64,000 nucleotides of DNA, taken from assembly GCF_009758015.1 (NCBI RefSeq), contig NZ_WSEL01000003.1:992001-1056000 (forward strand), written 5' to 3'. The translations under genes and the position numbers were made by a program. Source of the stretch: Ramlibacter pinisoli. Lineage in GTDB: Bacteria; Pseudomonadota; Gammaproteobacteria; Burkholderiales; Burkholderiaceae_C. Positions 17,581-26,049 of this stretch are shown in pieces. Every line of letters begins with the position of its first letter. The first letter of the stretch is position 1. The notes beneath the pieces are model-generated. The model was not told where the DNA came from and did no database searches. It was given only the letters and a program-made list of their open reading frames with translations.

Positions 17581-18432
17581 ATGGCGGCGCCCGCGTCCCT
17601 GCTGCGCCGCCAGCTGCCCTGCGGCGAAAGCGTCCCCGCGCTCGGCCAGGGCACCTGGCACATCGGCGACGACCCGCGCCGGCGCCAGGCCGAGATCGCG
17701 GCCATCCGGCGCGGCCTCGACCTCGGCCTGACGCTGGTCGACACGGCCGAGATGTATGGCGACGGCCGCTCGGAAGAGCTGGTGGGCGAGGCCATCGCCG
17801 GCCGGCGCGACGAGGTCTTTCTCGTCAGCAAGGTCTATCCGCACAACGCGTCGCGGCGCGCCATGGGCCGCGCCTGCGAGGCCAGCCTGCGGCGCCTGCG
17901 GGTCGAGACGATCGACCTGTACCTGCTGCACTGGCCGGGCTCGGTGCCGCTGGCCGAGACCGTGCAGGCCTTCGAGGCGCTGCGGCAGGCCGGCAAGATC
18001 CGGCACTGGGGCGTGAGCAACGTCGACAGCGACGGCATGCAGGCGCTGTGGCGCACGCCCGGCGGCTCCGCGGCGCAGACCGACCAGGTGCTCTACCACC
18101 TCGGCGAACGCGGCATCGAGTGGGACCTGCGGCCCTGGCTGCGCGAGCGCGGGCTGCCGGTGATGGCCTATTCGCCGTTCAACGAAGGGCGTCTGCTGCG
18201 CGCGCCGGCACTGGTCGCGTTCGCGCGCCGGCACGGCCGCACGCCGGCGCAGGTGGCGCTGGGCTGGCTGCTGGCGCAGGACGGCGTGATCGCCATTCCC
18301 AAGACCGGCAATGCCGCGCGGGTGGAGGAGAACGCCGCCGCCCTGTCGCAGCCGCTGTCGGCGGCCCAGCTCGCGGAACTCGACACCCTGTTCGCTCCGC
18401 CCACGGCAGCCTCGCCGCTCGTCGTCATCTGA
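17581..18432 (+). CDS. Aldo/keto reductase
   Basis: A 283-residue NADPH-dependent reductase of the AKR barrel family. Recognisable parts are the start LGQGTWHIGDD, the catalytic Asp/Tyr strand (LVDTAEMYGDGRSEELVGEA), the catalytic Lys (FLVSKVYP), LLHWPGSVPL, and the cofactor-binding end (IPKTGNAARVEENAAAL). The substrate is probably a small aldehyde, by family. It starts 5 bp after the msrA stop, so the two are likely one operon. Confidence 0.9.
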   Translation: MAAPASLLRRQLPCGESVPALGQGTWHIGDDPRRRQAEIAAIRRGLDLGLTLVDTAEMYGDGRSEELVGEAIAGRRDEVFLVSKVYPHNASRRAMGRACEASLRRLRVETIDLYLLHWPGSVPLAETVQAFEALRQAGKIRHWGVSNVDSDGMQALWRTPGGSAAQTDQVLYHLGERGIEWDLRPWLRERGLPVMAYSPFNEGRLLRAPALVAFARRHGRTPAQVALGWLLAQDGVIAIPKTGNAARVEENAAALSQPLSAAQLAELDTLFAPPTAASPLVVI

Positions 18433-18508
18433 ACCCCAACGGGGGCTGCCCGGGGAACAATGGCGCCCGGCGACGCCCGTGCCGCGGCGCATCCCGGGAG
18501 ACATCGTG

Positions 18509-19300
18509 ATGGCATTGCGTCCCTGGTCCCAGGCCCGCGTCGTGGCCGCCTTCGCGCTGCTGCTGGCGCTGCCCCTGGCAGCCAGCGCGCAACTGAAGGT
18601 GATGATCTCCGGCGGCTTCTCCGGTCCCTACGAGCAGCTGCTGCCCGAGTTCGAGCGCAGCAGCGGCATCCAGGTCACCACCGGCTCGGGCTCGTCGCAG
18701 GGCACCGGGCCCCAGACCATCGCCGCGCAGCTGGCGCGCGGGGTCCCGACCGACGTCGTGATCCTCTCGCGCGAAGGCCTCAACGAGCTGGTGGCCGCCA
18801 GGCGCATCGTGGCCGGCACCGATGTCGACCTGGCCCGCACCCCGCTGGCCATGGCAGTGCGCACCGGCAGCCCCAAGCCCGACGTGCGCACGGTCGAGGC
18901 CTTCAAGCAGGTGGTGACGCAGGCGCGGCTGGTGGCCGTGCCGGGCAGCACCAGCGGCATCTTCCTGGCCAAGGATGTGTTCCCGCGGCTGGGCATCGCC
19001 GACAAGGTGCGGCTGAAGGCCACGCCGCGCGGCGCGGAAGTGGCGGCCCTGGTCGCCTCCGGCGAGGCCGACCTGGCGATCCTGCCGGTCAGCGAGATCG
19101 TGCACGTGCCCGGCCTCGAACTGGCCGGCGTGCTGCCGGAGGAAATCCAGCTGCACCAGGCCTTCGCGGCGGCCGCGGTGGAAGGCTCGACCCAGCTCGA
19201 GGGTGCCAGGCGCCTGATCGCGTTCCTGGCGTCCGAGCAGGCGGCCGGTGCCATCCAGCGCGGCGGCATGACGCCCCTGGGCAGGCGCGCGGCGAACTAG
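18509..19300 (+). CDS. ModA-like periplasmic substrate-binding protein, orphan
   Basis: A 263-residue receptor with a signal peptide (about 1-27, AASAQ) and the type II binding fold of the ModA/extracellular solute-binding family (KVMISGGFSGPYEQLLPEFE, VPGSTSGIFLAKDVF). The ATG at 18509 follows GGGAG. A GAACAATGG -10-like patch lies about 50 bp upstream. No membrane or ATPase subunits adjoin it. Anion ligand is a guess from the family. Confidence 0.8.
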   Translation: MALRPWSQARVVAAFALLLALPLAASAQLKVMISGGFSGPYEQLLPEFERSSGIQVTTGSGSSQGTGPQTIAAQLARGVPTDVVILSREGLNELVAARRIVAGTDVDLARTPLAMAVRTGSPKPDVRTVEAFKQVVTQARLVAVPGSTSGIFLAKDVFPRLGIADKVRLKATPRGAEVAALVASGEADLAILPVSEIVHVPGLELAGVLPEEIQLHQAFAAAAVEGSTQLEGARRLIAFLASEQAAGAIQRGGMTPLGRRAAN

Positions 19301-19406
19301 CCCGGCGGTTCATGGCTGCCTCAGCCACCGGTCGCGGTTGACACCGGGGGACGGCTGCACCAGCCTGCGGATGCCGCCTCTTTTCCGGCGATCCAAGGAG
19401 TCCCGC

Positions 19407-20417
19407 ATGACGAACGTCCCCCTCGCGACCTCGCGCCGCTCCGTCCTGGCCGGCGCTGCTGCCCTCGGCGCCTGCGCCCTTGCGCCCCGCGCCGCCCGGG
19501 CCCAGGCCGCCTGGCCGACCAAGCCGGTCACCCTCGTCATCGGTTTTCCGCCCGGGGGCCAGACCGACTTCGCCGGCCGCGTGCTGCTGGCCGGCCTGAC
19601 GTCCGCGCTCGGCCAGGCCGTGGTCATCGACAACAAGCCCGGCGTGAACGGCAACATCGGCGCGGTCGAGGTGATGAAGGCGCCGCCGGACGGCTACAAG
19701 CTGTACGTGGGCAACGGCTCGATGACGATCGCCTCGCACGTCTACACCCAGGTGGGCATCGTCGACACCCGCCAGATGACGCCCATCGGCGTGCTGCTGC
19801 AGTCGGCGCTGGTGCTCGCCGTGCCGGGCACGTCGGCGGTCAAGACCTATGCCGACTTCGTCGAGGTGGTCAAGGCCAAGAGCAAGGGCGGCAAGGGCAT
19901 CGACTACGGCACCGGCGGCGTGGGCGCGCTGCCGCACGTGACGATGGAGCTGCTGCGCGAGCGGCTGGGCAAGCTGCCGATGAACCACGTGCCCTACAAG
20001 GGCAGCAGCCCGGCCATGACCGACCTCATCGCCGGCCGCCTCGACGCGATGTTCGATGCGACCTCGGTCATCGCGCCCTTCATCAAGTCGGGCCAGCTGC
20101 GCGCGCTGCTGGTCACCAGCGACAAGCGGGTGCCGGCCTTCCCCGACGTGCCCACCGCCGCCGAAGCGGGCCTGAAGGACTTCAACATCGTCTCTTTCAT
20201 CGGCCTGTACGGCCCGCCCAAGCTGCCCGCCGAGGTGGTGAAGAAGGCCAACGCGGCGATGAACACGGCGCTGAAGGACCCGGGCGTGACCAAGGGCATC
20301 CTGGAACGCGGCGACGAGCCCGGCGGCGGCACGCCGGAGCAGCTGGGCGAGCTGACGCGCACCCACTTCAAGACCTGGGGCGAGGTCGTCAAGGCCAACA
20401 ACATCCGGGCCGACTGA
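19407..20417 (+). CDS. Bug-family tripartite tricarboxylate receptor (orphan)
   Basis: A 336-residue periplasmic receptor of the Bug (TctC) family. It has a twin-arginine-type leader (TSRRSVLAGAAALGACALAP), the family's first loop (WPTKPVTLVIGFPPGGQTDF, with GGQTD in place of the usual GGxxD), and VVIDNKPGVNGNIGAVEVMKA. It would deliver a carboxylate to a TctAB permease, but none is nearby; such orphans are abundant in Burkholderiales. The start has an ideal AAGGAG seven bases upstream. It converges on another Bug gene with 7 bp between them. Confidence 0.92.
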   Translation: MTNVPLATSRRSVLAGAAALGACALAPRAARAQAAWPTKPVTLVIGFPPGGQTDFAGRVLLAGLTSALGQAVVIDNKPGVNGNIGAVEVMKAPPDGYKLYVGNGSMTIASHVYTQVGIVDTRQMTPIGVLLQSALVLAVPGTSAVKTYADFVEVVKAKSKGGKGIDYGTGGVGALPHVTMELLRERLGKLPMNHVPYKGSSPAMTDLIAGRLDAMFDATSVIAPFIKSGQLRALLVTSDKRVPAFPDVPTAAEAGLKDFNIVSFIGLYGPPKLPAEVVKKANAAMNTALKDPGVTKGILERGDEPGGGTPEQLGELTRTHFKTWGEVVKANNIRAD

Positions 20418-20424
20418 CAGGGCG

Positions 20425-21375
20425 TCAGTCGACCTTCACGCCGATGCGCCGGACCACGCCGCCCCACTTCGCGGCTTCGGCCGCCACGTAGCTGGTCAGC
20501 TGCGGGCGGTCCATGCGCACGACATCCAGCGACAGCGCCGCGAAATTCTCGGTCAGGGTCTTGTAGAGCAGCACCTTGTTGATTTCGGTGTTCAGCCGGT
20601 CCAGCACTTCGGTCGGGGTGCCGGCCGGCGCGAACAGGGCGATCCAGGTGTTGGCCTCGAAGCCGGGATGGCCCAGCTCGGCCACGGTGGGCACCTCGGG
20701 CAGCGCCGGGCTGCGCTTCAGGCTGGTGACGGCGATCGGCCGCACCTTGCCGGCCCGGGCCAGCTGCACCACCGGCGGCATCGAGGTCGAGCCGATCGGC
20801 ACCTGGCCGCTGACCACGGCGTTGGCGGCCGCCGCCGGCTGGAACGGCACGTGGGTCACGTCCACCTGCAGCAGGTTGCGGAACAGCAGCTCCGCGCCGA
20901 GCTGGGTGGTGGTGCCATTGCCCGAGGAGGCATAGCTCATGCCGCCCTTCTTCATCAGCGCCGTCAGCTCCTTCAGGTTGCCGGCCTTCACGTCGGGATG
21001 GACGTACAGCATGTTGGGCGCCACGCCGGCCATCGCCACCGCCGCCAGGTCGCCCACCTGGTAGCCGGCGCTGCCGAACATCGATGGGTTGATGGCATAG
21101 GCGACGCTATGCACCAGCAGGGTGTAGCCGTCGGGCGCCGCCTTGGCCACCTGCACGGTCGCGATGTTGCCGCCGGCGCCGGGCCGGTTGTCCACCACCA
21201 CCGGCTGCCCGAAGGCCACGGTCAGGTTCTGCGCCAGCGAGCGCGCCACCACGTCGGTGGAACTGCCGGGCGCGAAGGCGACGACGATCCGGATCGGCTT
21301 GTCCGGGAAGGCGGCCTGGCTGGCCAGGGCGAACGCCGCGAGGGCGCCCGCGACGAGGATCTTCGGCAGGTTCAC
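20425..21375 (-). CDS. Bug-family tripartite tricarboxylate receptor (orphan)
   Basis: A 316-residue periplasmic receptor with a Sec signal peptide (ALAAFALASQA) and the family signatures FPDKPIRIVVAFAPGSSTDV and VVVDNRPGAGGNIATVQVAKA. The start is GTG at 21375 with AGGAG five bases upstream. It faces the Bug gene at 19407 tail to tail; the two differ clearly in sequence, so this is not a recent duplication. The ligand is unknown. Confidence 0.92.
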   Translation of the reverse strand: MNLPKILVAGALAAFALASQAAFPDKPIRIVVAFAPGSSTDVVARSLAQNLTVAFGQPVVVDNRPGAGGNIATVQVAKAAPDGYTLLVHSVAYAINPSMFGSAGYQVGDLAAVAMAGVAPNMLYVHPDVKAGNLKELTALMKKGGMSYASSGNGTTTQLGAELLFRNLLQVDVTHVPFQPAAAANAVVSGQVPIGSTSMPPVVQLARAGKVRPIAVTSLKRSPALPEVPTVAELGHPGFEANTWIALFAPAGTPTEVLDRLNTEINKVLLYKTLTENFAALSLDVVRMDRPQLTSYVAAEAAKWGGVVRRIGVKVD

Positions 21376-21494
21376 GGCGTCTCCTGGTGGGGCTGACGCC
21401 TGGACTGTGCGCCGGGCCCCGCGCTTTGGGATGGGGTCTAACCCGGCGGCCGCCGCGGCCCCGCGGGGGCCATTGCCAACACCCCTGCTTCGGG

Positions 21495-21508
21495 GGCACG
21501 ATCGTGCC
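21495..21508. promoter_or_regulatory. 14-bp perfect palindrome GGCACGATCGTGCC
   Basis: A perfect palindrome lies in the 214-bp gap between two divergent genes, 82 bp before the VWA gene. It could bind a dimeric regulator. Chance occurrence in GC-rich DNA is possible. Confidence 0.25.
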
Positions 21509-21589
21509 GCACCGCGGGAAAACCCGTGCCCCGCGCTGCCCGCGGACCCCCGGTCCGCCGTTGCGCACGGGGATCGCCAGGCCGCACCG

Positions 21590-22630
21590 ATGTTCTTCCT
21601 CTGGCCCCACTACCTCTGGCTGCTGCTGGCGGTTCCGCTGCTGCCGGCGCTGTACGTCTGGCTGCTGCGGCGCCGGAACAAGCTCGCGGTGCGCTACAGC
21701 AGCCTCGGGGTGGTGCGCGCGGCCGCAGCGGGCATCAGCTGGCGCCGCCACGTGCCCCCCGCACTGCTGTTCGTCGCCTGCTCGGGACTGCTGTTCGCCG
21801 CCGCGCGCCCGGTGGCACGGGTGCCGCTGCCCTGGGCCCGCACGACCATCATGCTGGCCATGGACGTGTCGCTCAGCATGCGCGTCACCGACGTCAAGCC
21901 GACCCGGATGGCCGCCGCGCAGGAGGCCGCCAAGCTGTTCCTGCGCGACCTGCCACGCCACATCGAGGTGGGCCTGGTCACCTTCGCCGGCAGCACCCAG
22001 GTGGCGCAGCGCGCCACGCGCGAGCGCGAGCCCCTGCTGACCGCCATCGACGGCTTCCAGATGCAGATGGGCACGGCCATCGGCAGCGGCATCGTGCTGT
22101 GCCTGGCGGAGCTGTTCCCGGACCACGGCCTCGATGTCGGCGACATGAACTTCGGCAGCCCCCGGATGCAGGGACGCAGCCTGGACGACAAGGACAAGCC
22201 GCCGCCCAAGGCGATCACGCCGGTGGCACCCGGCTCGTACAGGTCGGCCGCCATCATCCTGCTCAGCGACGGCCGCCGCACCACCGGCATCGACACCCTG
22301 GAGGCGGCCAAGTTGGCCGCCGACCGTGGCGTGCGCATCGACGTGGTGGGCCTGGGCACCATCGACGGCGAGTCCGCCGCAGTCGACGGCATGCCCATCT
22401 ACCTGCGGCTGGACGAACCGACGCTGCGCGAAGTGGCCCGCATCACCGGCGGCGAGTACCACTACGCGAGTTCGGCCGAGTCGCTGCGCAGCGTGTACGA
22501 GAAGCTCGGTTCCGAGATGGAGGTCCGCACGCGCGAGACCGAGCTGACCTCGCTGGTCTCGCTCGGCGCGGCCCTGCTGTCGATGACGGCGGGCGTGCTG
22601 TCGCTGCTCTGGTTCCGGCGTCTCGCCTAG
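21590..22630 (+). CDS. BatA-like VWA-domain inner-membrane protein
   Basis: A 346-residue protein with N-terminal BatA-type helices (FFLWPHYLWLLLAVPLLPAL and a second near 55-75), a von Willebrand A domain from about 85 with the metal site DVSLSM, and a C-terminal helix (about 318-340). Such proteins usually work with a MoxR ATPase and other Bat proteins, but none is adjacent. A loop rich in Lys/Pro (SLDDKDKPPPKAITPVAPG) interrupts the VWA domain. No clear ribosome site is visible before the ATG. Confidence 0.85.
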   Translation: MFFLWPHYLWLLLAVPLLPALYVWLLRRRNKLAVRYSSLGVVRAAAAGISWRRHVPPALLFVACSGLLFAAARPVARVPLPWARTTIMLAMDVSLSMRVTDVKPTRMAAAQEAAKLFLRDLPRHIEVGLVTFAGSTQVAQRATREREPLLTAIDGFQMQMGTAIGSGIVLCLAELFPDHGLDVGDMNFGSPRMQGRSLDDKDKPPPKAITPVAPGSYRSAAIILLSDGRRTTGIDTLEAAKLAADRGVRIDVVGLGTIDGESAAVDGMPIYLRLDEPTLREVARITGGEYHYASSAESLRSVYEKLGSEMEVRTRETELTSLVSLGAALLSMTAGVLSLLWFRRLA

Positions 22631-22652
22631 CGCGTGGTCGCCGCACGCAGGG

Positions 22653-22671
22653 CGCCCGAGGCCTTCGGGCG
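22653..22671 (+). terminator. Hairpin after the VWA gene
   Basis: A 7-bp stem CGCCCGA/TCGGGCG with a 5-base loop starts 23 bp after the stop. There is no T-run, so it may act only as an mRNA end-stabiliser. Confidence 0.4.
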
Positions 22672-22685
22672 GGAACGGTGTGGGG

Positions 22686-22913
22686 CTAGCGACGCGCCCA
22701 GGCGCAGGCGGCCTGCGGGTGCTCGGTGGACCGCGGCGGCAGCGGAGGCGTCGGGCCTTCGCGCCGGTCGCGCAGGACGCCGGTGCGCTGCGGCGCACGC
22801 TCGAACAGGCGTCGCCGCACGTCCGGGGTGAGCTCCTCCAGGCGCCAGTTGTCCTGGAGCGGATCCTGGTGGGCAGGCGTGGCGGGCATCGTGAATGAAA
22901 TGTTGGGCGCCAT
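22686..22913 (-). CDS. Hypothetical small protein
   Basis: A 75-residue soluble reading frame, start MAPNISFTMPATPAHQ, centre WRLEELTPDVRRRLFER, then Arg/Pro-rich. No domain is recognised and no ribosome site is clear. The middle helix with balanced charges looks more protein-like than a shadow frame, and no gene lies opposite it. Treat as tentative. Confidence 0.4.
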   Translation of the reverse strand: MAPNISFTMPATPAHQDPLQDNWRLEELTPDVRRRLFERAPQRTGVLRDRREGPTPPLPPRSTEHPQAACAWARR

Positions 22914-22959
22914 CCGCCAGACTCAACATCGGCGAAGGCGCTGAAGCGCTGCAGGAAAA

Positions 22960-23012
22960 GTCCTACAGCTGAGCTTGTTCGCATCGCCACCACGTGGCCC
23001 CGGCGCTAGACT
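22960..23012 (+). promoter_or_regulatory. GTCCTACAGC motif plus TAGACT -10 box, promoter of the ATP-grasp gene
   Basis: GTCCTACAGC at 22960-22969 is followed, 45 bp from its CCTACA, by TAGACT at 23007-23012. This is one of five places in the window with the same two-part arrangement pointing at the next gene. The spacing is too long for a -35/-10 pair, so the upstream part may be an activator site. Confidence 0.5.
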
Positions 23013-23112
23013 GGCCGCCGGGGATCGTGGGCAGACTCCCCGCTGCAGACGCCGCACACGCGTCCAAGTTCTGCTCCTGATCCCGGGCCTCGCGCCCGGA
23101 GGGGAGTCCGAC

Positions 23113-24201
23113 TTGCCAGCCATTCCTTCCATCCCGCCGGCGTCCTTCGCACCACCGCGCCTGGCCATCCTCTACCCCGGCGACCGCGCGCTGCGCGACC
23201 GGGCCGATCCCAGCGAGAGCCGCTTCGCACCGTTGTTCGAGGCCTTCGCCGCGGCCGGCGTCGCCGCCCGGCCGGCCGTCTACCACGACGACTTCGCCGA
23301 CGAGGTGCGCACGCAGTTGCTGCAGGTGCAGGCCGTGCTCGTCTGGCACAACCCGATCGAGGGCGGGCGCACGCGCGCCGTGCTCGATGCCCTGCTGCGC
23401 GAGGTCGCGGCGCGCGGCGTGTTCGTCAGCACGCACCCGGACACCATCCTGCGCCTGGGCACCAAGGACATCCTGCTGGCCGTGCGCGACCTTCCCTTCG
23501 GCAGCGATGCCTGGCGAGTGGACAGCGAGGACGCGCTGCGCACCGAGGTGGCGGCACGGCTGGCGCACGGCCCGCGGGTGCTCAAGCAGCACCGCGGGCA
23601 CAGCGGCATCGGCGTCTGGCGCATCGAGGCCCGCGGCGACGACCGGTACACGCTGCAGCATGCGCAGCGCGGCGCCCTGCCCGAGACGGTGGCGTTCGAC
23701 ACCGTGGTGCAGCGGCTAGCGCCGCATGTCGCTGCCGGCGGCCACATGGTCGACCAGGCGTGGCAGCCGCGGCTGGCCGAGGGCATGGTGCGCGCCTACC
23801 TCGTTGGCGACCGGGTGGCGGGCTTCGGTCACCAGGCCATCAACGCGCTGCATCCCGCCGGCCCCGACGGCATCGCGCCGCCCCCGGGTCCCCGGCTGTA
23901 CAGCGGGCCCGGGGACGACCGGTTCCAGGACCTGCGCCGGCGGCTGGAGAACGGCTGGGTGGACCTGCTGGCCGAGCACGCGGGTGTGGCGCGGCACGAG
24001 TTGCCGTTGCTGTGGGATGCCGACTTCCTGCTGGGCGAGCGCAGCGGTGACGGCGAACGCTACGTCCTGTGCGAGGTCAACGTCAGCAGCGTGGCGCCTT
24101 TTCCTCCGGCGGCGATCGGCCCGCTGGTGGCCGTCGTGCAGCGCGTGCTCGGGCAGCGGGCCGAGCACGCGCCCCGCCCTCAGCCGCGCCTGGACCAGTA
24201 G
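23113..24201 (+). CDS. Cj0069-family ATP-grasp-like protein
   Basis: A 362-residue protein of the Cj0069 family, related to ATP-grasp ligases. Signatures are RLAILYPGDRALRD, ESRFAPLFEAFAAAGV, VLVWHNPIEGGRTR, STHPDTILRLGTKDIL and RVLKQHRGHSGIGVWRIE (the ATP-grasp Lys region), with CEVNVSSVAPFP at the end (acidic metal-site residues). The reaction is unknown. The start is TTG at 23113, set by GGAGGGGAG six bases upstream. The C-terminal end overlaps the convergent CHAD gene by 22 bp. Confidence 0.8.
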   Translation: MPAIPSIPPASFAPPRLAILYPGDRALRDRADPSESRFAPLFEAFAAAGVAARPAVYHDDFADEVRTQLLQVQAVLVWHNPIEGGRTRAVLDALLREVAARGVFVSTHPDTILRLGTKDILLAVRDLPFGSDAWRVDSEDALRTEVAARLAHGPRVLKQHRGHSGIGVWRIEARGDDRYTLQHAQRGALPETVAFDTVVQRLAPHVAAGGHMVDQAWQPRLAEGMVRAYLVGDRVAGFGHQAINALHPAGPDGIAPPPGPRLYSGPGDDRFQDLRRRLENGWVDLLAEHAGVARHELPLLWDADFLLGERSGDGERYVLCEVNVSSVAPFPPAAIGPLVAVVQRVLGQRAEHAPRPQPRLDQ

Positions 24202-25805
24202 GGACGGGTGTCGTCGAGCTGCCGCAGCACCTGCCGGCAGGTGCGCGCCTCGCCCTTGCGGCGGGACGCCAGCCAGTCGACGCCGAAGCGCGCGCCGGCA
24301 TCGGTGTCCGCCAGCTCGGCGTACAGGTCGTGCGCCATGATCTCGTCGTTGTACTGCCCCAGCGCCTCCTGGGCCGGCTTCACCACCTCGAGGTAGCCGG
24401 CGACGCGCTGGCCGGCGTACAGCGGGGCCGCGAATTCGGTCATGTAGCGCAGCCGCTTGAGGCGCTTGCGCACCCGGTGCTGGTCCTCGGGCGACAGGCG
24501 GGTGAAGCGCCGGCCGTCGCGCGTGACCTGGTGCGCCAGCTTGTCGAGGATGGGGCGCAGCTGCTTGCGGGCGCGCTTGCCGGGCGGACCGGCGCGCAGC
24601 CGCTCGACCTCCGCCAGCAGGCGCAGCAAGGCAGCCTGGAAGGCGCCCTGCTGCACCAGCTGGTCGGGTGGCGTGCCGCCCTCGTGGAAGCCCGGCGGGA
24701 CGCGCAGCGCGGGGCCGCCGGCTGCCTCGACCCGGGGCTGGACCTGCGCCAGCACGTGCGTGCGGTCACGCCGCTCGCCCAGTTGCCGGAACACGTGGAC
24801 CAGCGCGCCTTCGACGGCCTGCGCCGGCTCCTTCAGCCCGGGCAGCTCGCGCAGCGCGGTGCGCAGGCGGCGCAGGCCGACGCGCAGCTGGTGGATGTGG
24901 TCGTCGGCCTGGCTGCCGGCGCCGATCTCGCCGGCATTGGCCAGGATCTGCTCCAGGCAGGCTTGCAGCACGGCGGCGCTCAGGGGACGCAGGCGCACGT
25001 CGGCGGGATAGTCGATCGCCTTGGCCCCGACGGCCGGGCCGTACAGCTCGCCGCGCGCCAGCCGCCAGCCACGCTGCGCCTTGCTGGCGCTGCCGATCCA
25101 CAACCCGTGGCGTTCGCGCCAGCGGCGCGCCAGCCGCAACAGGTCCTCGAACCGGCCTTCGAGCAACTCCAGCTCCAGCTCGCGGATCTCGCGGCGGCGC
25201 CCGGCAGCGCGCAGCATGCCTTCATCGAGGGCCAGCTCGATCACCGAGTCGCCTTCGACCAGCCGGCGCACGCGGCGCCGCACCTCGACCTGGAACACCG
25301 GCGCGAGCGCGGGCCAGTCGTCGGACGCGTCCAGCCCCAAGGCCTTGCGCAGCAGCGCCTGGGTCGCGGGGTCGTGGCGCCCGGGGTCCAGCGCCGGCGG
25401 CGCCGGGCCGACGGCCAGGCCCGCGACCTCGCTCGCCTCGCGCCGCTCCATCGGCCCGGCGCCGGCCGACTTGGCGGTCTGGATCCAGCGGTCGCCCTCG
25501 CGCCGCAGCCGCAGCGAGACACGGGCGGCGGCCAGCGCTCCCTCGGGACTGTCGAAATAGATCGCTTGCAGGTCCAGCTCGTGCGCATCCGGCCCCTGCA
25601 TGGCCTGCGCCAGCGGCTCCCACGCCGCCGGGGGCACCTGGAACTGCAGCTCGATCTCGGGCTTGGCGCCCTTGCTCCCGGAGCCGGGACGGGGCGTTGC
25701 CGGCCGACTCGCCGGGCGCAGGGCGGCCTGCGCCCTCGCCTTGGCCTTCGCCTTGGGCTTGTGGACGCCGCCCCCTCGACGCAGGGGCGCTGGTCCTGTT
25801 CGCAT
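24180..25805 (-). CDS. CYTH-CHAD protein, inorganic triphosphatase-like
   Basis: A 541-residue soluble protein with a Lys/Ala/Pro-rich N-terminal tail (1-48), a CYTH domain (about 49-250) and a CHAD domain (about 270-535; DDHIHQLRVGLRRLRTAL, HRVRKRLKRLRYMTEF). CYTH tunnels hydrolyse or bind triphosphate and CHAD domains bind polyphosphate through conserved His/Lys/Arg. The signature ExExK reads E50-I-E52-L-Q54, so the Lys is replaced by Gln, which may lower catalysis. The layout matches E. coli YgiF-type triphosphatases. It is convergent with the ATP-grasp gene. Confidence 0.88.
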   Translation of the reverse strand: MRTGPAPLRRGGGVHKPKAKAKARAQAALRPASRPATPRPGSGSKGAKPEIELQFQVPPAAWEPLAQAMQGPDAHELDLQAIYFDSPEGALAAARVSLRLRREGDRWIQTAKSAGAGPMERREASEVAGLAVGPAPPALDPGRHDPATQALLRKALGLDASDDWPALAPVFQVEVRRRVRRLVEGDSVIELALDEGMLRAAGRRREIRELELELLEGRFEDLLRLARRWRERHGLWIGSASKAQRGWRLARGELYGPAVGAKAIDYPADVRLRPLSAAVLQACLEQILANAGEIGAGSQADDHIHQLRVGLRRLRTALRELPGLKEPAQAVEGALVHVFRQLGERRDRTHVLAQVQPRVEAAGGPALRVPPGFHEGGTPPDQLVQQGAFQAALLRLLAEVERLRAGPPGKRARKQLRPILDKLAHQVTRDGRRFTRLSPEDQHRVRKRLKRLRYMTEFAAPLYAGQRVAGYLEVVKPAQEALGQYNDEIMAHDLYAELADTDAGARFGVDWLASRRKGEARTCRQVLRQLDDTRPYWSRRG

Positions 25806-26049
25806 GCCGATCTCCCAGTTGCGATCAGCAGCCGTTCCCGGCCGGCCGCCGTTCCATCATGCGCCGCGCAGCACGGCCCTGTCATCGTGCAGCGCCGCAA
25901 GCGGCGGGCAATGGTGCGAACGGGCCAGCCGGACCACCGCGACGGCGCGCACCAACCCATCGGCCCGGTGGTCCCTCCTTGCGGCGGTCCGCCGGCGTCT
26001 TGCTACGCTAGCGGACAAATGGCGGCAACGCCGATGCAGGAGGAACGAC

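Noticed and set aside
22960..22969. GTCCTACA as part of a Pseudomonas-type REP (which ends GCTCCTACA)
   Set aside because: No inverted arms or REP body surround the copies, and orientation follows the downstream gene rather than 3' ends.
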